Assembly: GCA_002733485.1 (NCBI GenBank)
Contig: NVVU01000003.1
Location: 1 to 29,128 of the forward strand
Direction: 5' to 3'
DNA: 29,128 nt
Source of the DNA: Robiginitomaculum sp.
GTDB lineage: Bacteria > Pseudomonadota > Alphaproteobacteria > Caulobacterales > Maricaulaceae
The translations under genes and the position numbers were made by a program. Positions within the stretch are counted from its first letter, which is position 1. Every line of letters begins with the position of its first letter. Shown piece after piece: positions 23,975 through 29,128 of this stretch. The notes beneath the pieces were generated by a model. The model did no database searches. It was not told the DNA's origin and worked only from the letters and a program-made list of their open reading frames with translations.

Positions 23975-25105
23975 ATGAGCCACGCTTATACAATATTGGG
24001 TGCCGGGTTTGCCGCCATCACTGCCGCCAGAAAACTGCGGGCGCTGGAACCATCATCCAGCATAACCATGATTGCCCCCAAGGCTGAGTTCATCTATTTG
24101 CCCAGCCTCATCTGGGTGCCTTGTGGCAAACGCACGGGCGATGATTTACGTATTCCGCTAGACCGCTTTATCAAGCGCCACAATATCAACTTTATTGAAT
24201 CCGCCGCCACCGGCGTGGTAAATGGTGGCCGCACGGTCAACACCAATACGGGTGATGTCGACAATGATGGGCTGATTATTGGCTGCGGTGGTCGTTTCAT
24301 CAAAAAACTGCCAGGCATTGAGCACACCATCACGCCGTGTGAAGGCATTCAGGCCGCCGAGGCTATTCGTGACCGCCTGGCGGCGCTGCAAGGCGGCACC
24401 ATTGCCTGTGGCTTCTCTGGCAACCCCAAGGAGCCAGCGGCCATGCGCGGCGGGCCAATGTTTGAATTTCTTTTTGGTATTGATCAGCAATTGCGTAAAG
24501 AAAAGCGCCGTGATGCGTTCAAACTGGTGTTTTTCTGCCCGGCACCCCGCCCGGGCGCGCGCCTTGGCGAAGCGGCGGTCGATCGTCTGCTGGCCCGCAT
24601 GAAGGAATTGAATATAGACATCCATATCGGCCATAAAATCAAAGGCTTTAGCACCAATACCGTCACTACCGAAGGCGGTGAATTTAACGCCGATTTGATC
24701 CTCTTTATGCCGGGCATGACCGGCAATACCTGGTTTGGTAAAAGTGATCTTCCGCTTTCTCCCGGCGGCATGATCCGCGCCAACAAACTTTGCCAGATCG
24801 ATGGCATGGCGAATACTTATGTGGCGGGCGATGCGGGCAGTTTTCCCGGCCCCGGATGGATGCCCAAACAGGCCCATATGGCCGATCTGCAAGCCAAAGC
24901 CGCCGCCATAAATCTGGTCGATGAATGCAAAGGAAAAACCCCGTCTGAGGAATTTCGTACCGAGCTGGTGTGCCTGATCGACAGCATGGACAAAGGCGCT
25001 TTGGTCTATCGCACGCAAAAGCGCCAATTCATGTTGCCGCCTTTGCGCATCGGCCATTGGGCCAAGCGGGCTTTTGAGCGTCAGTACTTAAAAAAACTGC
25101 GCTAA
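23975..25105 (+). CDS. sulfide:quinone oxidoreductase-like FAD-dependent flavoprotein
   Basis: This 376-residue FAD/NAD(P)-disulfide reductase-fold protein is of the SQR/NDH-2 type, probably peripheral on the inner membrane and passing electrons to quinone. The FAD dinucleotide motif ILGAGFAAITAARKL is at the N-terminus. A second FAD contact VAGDAG lies near residue 310 and a basic amphipathic end (RAFERQYLKKLR) could hold the membrane. Several cysteines are present (in VPCGKR, IGCGGR, TPCEG and IACGF), but I cannot map them with certainty to the redox cysteines of true SQR, so sulfide oxidation is a working assignment. The ATG at 23975 precedes the FAD strand directly; the frame upstream is open for 46 codons but not protein-like. 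A terminator follows. Confidence 0.75.
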   Translation: MSHAYTILGAGFAAITAARKLRALEPSSSITMIAPKAEFIYLPSLIWVPCGKRTGDDLRIPLDRFIKRHNINFIESAATGVVNGGRTVNTNTGDVDNDGLIIGCGGRFIKKLPGIEHTITPCEGIQAAEAIRDRLAALQGGTIACGFSGNPKEPAAMRGGPMFEFLFGIDQQLRKEKRRDAFKLVFFCPAPRPGARLGEAAVDRLLARMKELNIDIHIGHKIKGFSTNTVTTEGGEFNADLILFMPGMTGNTWFGKSDLPLSPGGMIRANKLCQIDGMANTYVAGDAGSFPGPGWMPKQAHMADLQAKAAAINLVDECKGKTPSEEFRTELVCLIDSMDKGALVYRTQKRQFMLPPLRIGHWAKRAFERQYLKKLR

Positions 25106-25133
25106 GTCAGGTTACACCCAATAAAAACCTGTC

Positions 25134-25166
25134 ATCACCCGACGCGTTCGGGTGATCCCGTTTTCG
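25134..25166 (+). terminator. rho-independent terminator after the flavoprotein gene
   Basis: A perfect 9-bp stem (ATCACCCGA 25134-25142 with TCGGGTGAT 25148-25156) with a CGCGT loop is followed by CCCGTTTTCG. It lies 29 bases after the stop. The T-run is short, so strength is uncertain. Confidence 0.55.
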
Positions 25167-25174
25167 TTTCAAGG

Positions 25175-25250
25175 CCTCCTCATCCTGAGCCTCAAGACCT
25201 CCTCATCCTGAGCCTGTCGAAGGATGGATTGCCGGAACATGCCCGGCAAT
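25175..25250. repeat. two tandem copies of the CCTCATCCTGAGC repeat plus a hairpin
   Basis: Copy one (25175-25197, CCTCCTCATCCTGAGCCTCA) lacks the end. Copy two (25198-25227) reads on into GTCGAAGGATGG. Next to them is an 8-bp hairpin (ATTGCCGG 25228-25235 with CCGGCAAT 25243-25250). The same repeat recurs at 28533-28603 and 28937-29013 around the GIY-YIG gene. Confidence 0.8.
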
Positions 25251-25280
25251 GACATTCGGGATTATAATTGCGCCCCGGAC

Positions 25281-25526
25281 TCATACATACTTTCCACACG
25301 GACGGTGCAGCGCATCGCCCCCCTCCTCTGCGCTTTCATTTTCACGATCCAACCGCCAGAGCAGTTTTTTTAGCGCCAGCTTTTGCGCTTCGGATTCGGG
25401 CATGCTGGTCGGAACAATGGTAACAATCTCAATGCCGGTGACCGAATCCACGGCACAAACACGCATGTTTTTGTCCATACGTGTGAATTCAAAGAAGATT
25501 TCACGCTTGTCCGATTGCGCGCTCAT
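25281..25526 (-). CDS. small DUF6898-like protein, downstream of hemA
   Basis: This 81-residue protein begins MSAQSDKREIFFEFTRMDKNMRV and continues with CAVDSVTGIEI, a single small alpha/beta domain without signal or membrane segment. From memory it matches DUF6898, a family found near hemA in alphaproteobacteria; I could not verify this. Its ATG overlaps the hemA stop as ATGA, so it is translated from the same mRNA. The frame is open eleven codons further upstream, but coupling fixes this start. Function is unknown. Confidence 0.7.
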   Translation of the reverse strand: MSAQSDKREIFFEFTRMDKNMRVCAVDSVTGIEIVTIVPTSMPESEAQKLALKKLLWRLDRENESAEEGGDALHRPCGKYV

Positions 25527-26746
25527 GCAGCCTTGGCGGACAGCCCCAAACGCGTCCACACGCTTTGCAGGGCATCGATCAGGGCCGCCATCAATTCATC
25601 ATCGTGCAGGGGCGACGGGGTCAGGCGCAAACGCTCTGTCCCGCGCGGCACGGTGGGGTAATTGATCGGCTGGACATAAATATTATATTCGTTCAGCAAC
25701 GCATCGGTAACGGCCTTACAGGCCACCGGATCACCGACAAGCAGCGGCACCACATGGGTTTCGGACGGCATGAGCGGCAGGCCCGCCTCGCGCAGCAGGG
25801 TTTTCAAGCGCAAAGCGCGTTCCTGATGTTTCTCGCGCAAGCCATTGTTTTCTTTTAGATGTCTCAGGCTGGCGACAGCCCCGGCGGCCAGTGCTGGCGC
25901 CAAAGAGGTGGTAAAAATAAAGCCCGGGGCCTGACTGCGAATGGCATCAATCATGGTGGCGTTTGCGGCCACATAACCGCCCATCAGGCCAAACGCCTTG
26001 CCCAATGTGCCATTGATAATGTCGACCCGGTGCATCACACCGTCGCGCTCGGCAATGCCGGCACCGTGTGGCCCGTATAGGCCAACGGCGTGCACTTCAT
26101 CCAGATAGGTAATGGCCCCGTATTTATCGGCCAGATCACAAACCGCACTGATCGGTCCAATATCGCCATCCATGGAATAAACAGATTCGAACGCAATTAC
26201 CTTGGGTGCATCGGCGGGCGCGGCGGCCAGCAATTCTTCCAGATGGTCCAGATCATTGTGCCGCCAGATGTGTTTTGGCGTCCCGGCGCGGCGAATACCC
26301 TCGATCATCGAGGCATGGTTCATCGCATCAGAAAAATAGATACAGCCCGGCAGGATTTTGGCCAAAGTAGCCAGAGTTGCCTCGTTGGCAATATAGCCAG
26401 AGGTAAACAAAAGCGCGTCTTCCTTGCCATGCAGATCGGCGAGTTCTTCTTCCAGTTCAACATGATAGCGTGTTGTGCCGGAAATATTACGGGTGCCGCC
26501 TGCCCCGGCACCCACAGCATCGATGGCTTTGTGCATGGCCTCGATCACACAAGGGTGCTGGCCCATGCCCAGATAATCATTCGAGCACCAGATGACAATA
26601 TCCTTGTCGTCGCCATTGGGGGTGCGAAACTGTGCGTGTGGAAAATTACCACGCTGGCGACGCAGGTCAGCAAAAACCCGATAGCGGCCTTCGGCCTTTA
26701 CCTGATCAACAGCGGCTTCAAATCTGGCATCATACTGCATGCACAT
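25523..26746 (-). CDS. hemA: 5-aminolevulinate synthase
   Basis: This 407-residue PLP enzyme of the alpha-oxoamine synthase family condenses glycine and succinyl-CoA to 5-aminolevulinate, the first step of haem synthesis by the C4 route typical of alphaproteobacteria. Visible elements are EGRYRVFADL (19-28), the CSNDYLGMG strand (54-62) and the GAGAGGTRNISGTT loop (79-92). DEVHAVG (216-222) follows, and the PLP lysine is K250 in GTLGKAFG. All are intact. A GAGGAG sequence lies about 20 bases before the first ATG, which is too far to be ideal. A second ATG two codons in is equally possible. It is followed by a coupled DUF6898 gene. Confidence 0.96.
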   Translation of the reverse strand: MCMQYDARFEAAVDQVKAEGRYRVFADLRRQRGNFPHAQFRTPNGDDKDIVIWCSNDYLGMGQHPCVIEAMHKAIDAVGAGAGGTRNISGTTRYHVELEEELADLHGKEDALLFTSGYIANEATLATLAKILPGCIYFSDAMNHASMIEGIRRAGTPKHIWRHNDLDHLEELLAAAPADAPKVIAFESVYSMDGDIGPISAVCDLADKYGAITYLDEVHAVGLYGPHGAGIAERDGVMHRVDIINGTLGKAFGLMGGYVAANATMIDAIRSQAPGFIFTTSLAPALAAGAVASLRHLKENNGLREKHQERALRLKTLLREAGLPLMPSETHVVPLLVGDPVACKAVTDALLNEYNIYVQPINYPTVPRGTERLRLTPSPLHDDELMAALIDALQSVWTRLGLSAKAA

Positions 26747-26886
26747 ATCGGGGCACCAACGGCGCCCGTCTCCTCTTGAGTCTACTCACCCCTCTTCCGA
26801 TCATATATTACGCCGTGGCGCAAGAGAAGAGCGGCAGAGGTAAAACGTCGCAGGGGTCACAACCCCGTGTAAACCCCCGTTTTGGT

Positions 26887-27660
26887 TTAAATCAGACCTG
26901 CCAGCGGGCTGGACGGGTCGGCATAGCGCTTTTTCGCCATCCGCCCGGCCAGATAAGCCTCGCGCCCGGCAATCACCGCATGTTTCATGGCCCGGGCCAT
27001 GCGAATGGGGTCCTGAGCCTCGGCAATGGCGGTATTCATCAACACGCCATCGCAACCCAGCTCCATGGCTTCGGTAGCGTCTGATGCGGTGCCCACGCCG
27101 GCATCAACAATCACCGGCACAGAAGATTGCTCGACAATCAGGCGAATATTGACCTTGTTCTGCAAGCCCAAGCCAGAGCCAATCGGCGCGCCCAGCGGCA
27201 TAATGGCGGCGCAGCCAAGGTCTTCCAGCTTGCGGGCAAAGACCGGATCATCCGAGCAATAAACCATCACGTCAAAACCATCATCCAGCAGCATTTTGGC
27301 GGCGCGCATAGTCTCTTCCATATCAGGGTAAAGATGCTTGGGGTCCGACAAAACCTCCAGCTTGACCAAAGACCAGCCCCCGGCCTCGCGCGCCAAACGC
27401 AAGGTGCGCACGGCATCCTCGCCAGTAAAACACCCTGCCGTATTGGGCAAATAGACCGTTTCGTCAGGCTTAATAAAATCGACCAGCATCGGCTCGTCCG
27501 GGTTCATCACATTCACCCGGCGCATGGCCACGGTGACCATTTCTGCACCAGAGGCCTTTAAGGCCGCCGCATTTTGCGCGTAATCGCGGTATTTTCCGGT
27601 GCCGATAATCAGGCGCGAAGCATATTCCCGCCCGGCAATGATCAATGGTGTGTCCTGCAT
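26887..27660 (-). CDS. thiG: thiazole synthase ThiG
   Basis: This 257-residue TIM-barrel enzyme forms the thiazole phosphate of thiamine from deoxyxylulose phosphate, dehydroglycine and ThiS-thiocarboxylate. The Schiff-base lysine is K100 in LVKLEVLSD. The phosphate-binding ends are GAPIGSGLGLQN and DAGVGTASDA, and the C-terminal part is complete. It starts two bases after thiS on the same strand. The usual thiO and thiE partners are not adjacent. A weak GGGGT/ACCCC hairpin (26853-26866) follows the stop. Confidence 0.96.
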   Translation of the reverse strand: MQDTPLIIAGREYASRLIIGTGKYRDYAQNAAALKASGAEMVTVAMRRVNVMNPDEPMLVDFIKPDETVYLPNTAGCFTGEDAVRTLRLAREAGGWSLVKLEVLSDPKHLYPDMEETMRAAKMLLDDGFDVMVYCSDDPVFARKLEDLGCAAIMPLGAPIGSGLGLQNKVNIRLIVEQSSVPVIVDAGVGTASDATEAMELGCDGVLMNTAIAEAQDPIRMARAMKHAVIAGREAYLAGRMAKKRYADPSSPLAGLI

Positions 27661-27662
27661 GT

Positions 27663-27863
27663 TCAGCCCCCGCCAATAAAGCGCACAATCTCAATCCGGT
27701 CGCCCTTTTGCAGAATCACCTGATCAAAGGTCGAACGTGAAACGATAGAGAGATTGCGCTCTACCGCCACTTTGACAAGAGGGATTTTCAGCGCCCCCAG
27801 CAAGGCGGTGATCGTGGTGCCCTCTTCGACCTCGTGGTCCTCGCCATTTAGGGTGATTTTCAT
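27663..27863 (-). CDS. thiS: sulfur carrier protein ThiS
   Basis: This 66-residue ubiquitin-like protein ends in the required diglycine (RFIGGG), whose last glycine is adenylated and made a thiocarboxylate to deliver sulfur to ThiG. The beta-grasp fold is evident from MKITLNGEDHEV and KGDRIEIVRF at its ends. It is the first gene of a thiSG operon. Confidence 0.95.
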   Translation of the reverse strand: MKITLNGEDHEVEEGTTITALLGALKIPLVKVAVERNLSIVSRSTFDQVILQKGDRIEIVRFIGGG

Positions 27864-27913
27864 AACCGATTCATATATCCGGAAATTTTAGAATAAAACT
27901 CGCCAAAAGAGCA

Positions 27914-27957
27914 TTTTTCAGCGTGAAAAATATAAAGAATTTATCAAGTGATTACAA
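27914..27957 (-). promoter_or_regulatory. candidate thiS promoter with a dyad at the start site
   Basis: On the minus strand TTGTAA (27957-27952) and TATATT (27934-27929) are 17 bases apart, giving a start near 27921 and a 57-base leader. A perfect dyad TTTTTCA-GCG-TGAAAAA (27914-27930) covers the start site and could be an operator. I found no TPP-riboswitch core in the leader. Confidence 0.45.
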
Positions 27958-28054
27958 TCTACTAGATCAGCCACAAGAAAAATATACCTTTTTTAACTTC
28001 CTGTGCGTTGCCTTGCTGGAACGACTCCGGCCTTAATGATGTTTGTCAGGACTA

Positions 28055-28280
28055 AAAAGCCGCCGAGGGTGCAACCTCGACGGCCTTTTGAAACACCACA
28101 TTCCTCAACTTATAGGCGTTTGGTGGTTCTTGGCTGCCTTAAGAATGATCGTCTCATTCTTAAGGCTTTTGAGAAACACCATCCCACGCAAAGGGAGCAG
28201 GGTCAGGAGTATCCCATGTGGCAAGCCGCAAGAAGAGACTAAGCCGTGCGGCGGGGCGAAAGCCCCGTCCACGGCTCCAC
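28055..28280 (+). other. hairpin-rich, apparently non-coding block upstream of a small gene
   Basis: Three strong hairpins occur in 226 bases. H1 (28059-28084, loop GTGCAA) is flanked by A and T runs and could be a bidirectional terminator. H2 has a perfect 13-bp stem, 28136-28148 with 28154-28166, loop TCGTC, then CTTTT. H3 (28242-28276) has a 15-bp stem with one bulged C (28249) and a GAAA loop. H1 and H2 are each followed by a similar CTTTTGA(GA)AACACCA sequence (28085-28097 and 28166-28180). It may be a structured RNA or the leader of the 52-residue protein gene. I recognise no Rfam-type family. A 79-codon frame across it looks non-coding. Confidence 0.45.
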
Positions 28281-28323
28281 GACTAGCATTTCTATTTATG
28301 ATGTCAAATTAAGGAGCCATATT

Positions 28324-28482
28324 ATGGTAAAATATTCGACAAAACAAACATCACCCAGTGTTTCTACGCTGGCCTCCAAAGTTCTGTCCGGCACAATCAA
28401 GCCGAATCAGAAGCAGATAAAAAAGCTTGCTGCTTCGGCTCTGTCGCAGGACCAAACCAAAGGTCAGTCAAAGAGAAAATAA
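28324..28482 (+). CDS. small basic protein of unknown function (52 residues)
   Basis: This 52-residue protein is rich in lysine, serine and glutamine with no hydrophobic segment. Two halves look alike (STLASKVLSG and KLAASALSQ), suggesting a helix pair, and the end (GQSKRK) is strongly basic, so nucleic-acid binding is conceivable. I recall similar unnamed small proteins in proteobacteria but cannot name a family. AAGGAG at 28311-28316 is seven bases before the ATG, one of the best ribosome binding sites in the window, and a clear terminator follows the stop by seven bases. It therefore looks like a real, separately expressed gene. An in-frame upstream start at 28246 lies within hairpin 3 and is unlikely. 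Confidence 0.65.
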   Translation: MVKYSTKQTSPSVSTLASKVLSGTIKPNQKQIKKLAASALSQDQTKGQSKRK

Positions 28483-28488
28483 ATAAGA

Positions 28489-28525
28489 GTGAGGCGTGTT
28501 GTAAAGGCTATATGCCTCACTTTTT
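28489..28525 (+). terminator. rho-independent terminator of the small basic protein gene
   Basis: GTGAGGC (28489-28495) pairs with GCCTCAC (28514-28520), extended by A-T, and five T residues follow at 28521-28525. It ends the transcription unit of the 52-residue protein. Confidence 0.8.
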
Positions 28526-28532
28526 CGCTAAC

Positions 28533-28603
28533 CATCCTTCGGCAAGCTCAGGATGAGGTCAGAGTTTACATTATACTCCTCATCCTGAGCTTGTCGAAGG
28601 ATG
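28533..28603. repeat. inverted pair of a 26-bp repeat
   Basis: The left arm 28533-28558 starts CATCCTTCGGCAAGCTCAGG. The right arm 28578-28603 is its reverse complement except for one position, separated by 19 bases, so a 26-bp cruciform or RNA hairpin is possible. It lies five bases from the 3' end of the GIY-YIG gene and belongs to the family also seen at 25175 and 28937. Confidence 0.85.
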
Positions 28604-28608
28604 AAAAC

Positions 28609-28920
28609 TCAGTCTTTAGGCTTTCCGTATTCCGTGTAATTCTTTGATAGGGCTTGCACTTGATCCCAATCCCCAGCGATCAGCGCCTCCTTCTTAGCGC
28701 GGCTCCAACCCTTTAATTGACGCTCAACGGCAATAGCATCGGTAATGTGAACAAATCGCTCGTACCAAACCAGATCAACGGGACGGCGTGAATAGGTAAA
28801 AGCCTTTCGATTTAAACCTGCATTGTGTTCATTCACGCGCGTTTGGGGGCTGTGGCCGCGATGCGAACCTATATAGAAACGCCCGTCTGCGCATCGCACC
28901 ATATATACCCAGACATCCAT
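28609..28920 (-). CDS. GIY-YIG superfamily nuclease (small, UPF0213-like)
   Basis: This 103-residue single-domain protein has the GIY-YIG core VYMVRCADGRFYIGSHRG (residues 5-22) with FYIG as the YIG half, the conserved arginine R28 before NEHN, and the helix with glutamate in AIAVERQLKGWSRAKKEALI. Small proteins of this type are nucleases or DNA-processing proteins whose substrates are mostly unknown. No extra DNA-binding domain is fused. Inverted repeats lie tightly on both sides (28533-28603 and 28937-29013), which suggests that gene and repeats travel or act together. The ATG at 28920 directly precedes the first core strand. Confidence 0.88.
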   Translation of the reverse strand: MDVWVYMVRCADGRFYIGSHRGHSPQTRVNEHNAGLNRKAFTYSRRPVDLVWYERFVHITDAIAVERQLKGWSRAKKEALIAGDWDQVQALSKNYTEYGKPKD

Positions 28921-28936
28921 TAGCGGGTTCGCCTTT

Positions 28937-29013
28937 ATCCTTCGACAAGCTCAGGATGAGGCAAACAACACTCTTTAGTCAATTACATCTCATCCTGAAC
29001 TAGTCAAAGAATG
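28937..29013. repeat. second inverted pair of the 26-bp repeat, one arm degenerate
   Basis: Arm 28937-28961 (beginning ATCCTTCGACAAGCTCAGG) matches the left arm of the other pair. Arm 28989-29013 (beginning CTCATCCTGAACTAGTC) is an eroded inverse copy 27 bases away. The pair lies 16 bases upstream of the GIY-YIG start and upstream of aroQ. Confidence 0.75.
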
Positions 29014-29069
29014 AGTGCAAAAGACGCAAATGCTTGCCCCCAGTCCGCAATCCTCGTAAAACGCGCGCC

Positions 29070-29128
29070 ATGAGCAAAACGCTATACATATTGAACGGCC
29101 CGAACCTCAACCGACTGGGCACCCGAGA
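29070..29128 (+). CDS. aroQ: 3-dehydroquinate dehydratase type II, N-terminal fragment cut by window end
   Basis: Only the first 19 codons are inside the window. MSKTLYILNGPNLNRLGTR matches the N-terminal signature of type II dehydroquinases (NGPNLN.LGTRE), which dehydrate 3-dehydroquinate in the shikimate pathway. The asparagines of this loop belong to the active site. The gene continues beyond the right edge. Confidence 0.9.
   Translation, partial: MSKTLYILNGPNLNRLGTR

Noticed and set aside
28003..28242. 79-codon plus-strand frame
   Set aside because: It runs across two perfect hairpins, has no ribosome binding site and no recognisable protein features.
28242..28276. Possible group II intron domain V (AGCC stem with GAAA loop)
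   Set aside because: The bulge is a single C on the 5' side, not two bases on the 3' side, and no reverse transcriptase or domain VI follows.
27864..28323. tmRNA, SRP RNA, RNase P RNA or TPP riboswitch
   Set aside because: None of their conserved core sequences could be found on either strand.

Overview
The window looks like a chromosomal segment of an alphaproteobacterium. The core run dusB-ntrC-ntrY-ntrX-trkA-trkH-dat-hfq-hflX, converging on mazG, is the order known from that class. A fused ispDF gene and an ALAS-type hemA (C4 pathway) point the same way. I cannot place it to order or genus from the sequence alone, and I saw no tRNA, rRNA, CRISPR array or transposase gene.

Layout. Positions 1-1152 are a decaying patch on the minus strand: a membrane protein with four predicted membrane segments whose tail seems to run into another frame, preceded by an Rrf2-family regulator that has lost its middle. 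Positions 1153-4502 (minus) hold an acyl-CoA/ACP synthetase, an exported protein of unknown function and an extended SDR reductase. From a divergent region, an M1-family metallopeptidase and a DUF6702 protein run to the right (4718-7692), followed by lipA and a START/Coq10-like gene. pncC and ispDF lie on the minus strand (9214-10959).

The regulatory core is 11037-22417 (plus). Genes mostly overlap or abut, suggesting translational coupling: dusB/ntrC, ntrY/ntrX/trkA, trkH/dat and hfq/hflX. The usual ntrB is absent between dusB and ntrC. The NtrC encoded here has lost its acidic receiver pocket, the sigma-54 contact loop and one arginine finger, so it looks decoupled from the classical Ntr phosphorelay. 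NtrY/NtrX are intact in their catalytic motifs, and a sigma-54-like -24/-12 element lies just before ntrY.

From 22409 the genes are housekeeping and metabolic: mazG and ppa (minus), a sulfide:quinone-reductase-like flavoprotein (plus), then hemA with a small DUF6898 gene and thiSG (minus).

The right end (27864-29128) is accessory in character. It holds a hairpin-rich, apparently non-coding block leading into a 52-residue basic protein with a strong ribosome binding site and its own terminator. Next comes a small GIY-YIG nuclease gene bracketed on both sides by inverted copies of a roughly 26-bp repeat, then the first 19 codons of aroQ. Two more copies of the repeat lie near 25200. The most interesting items are the degenerate, kinase-less NtrC, the repeat/GIY-YIG unit, and the structured block with its small protein.
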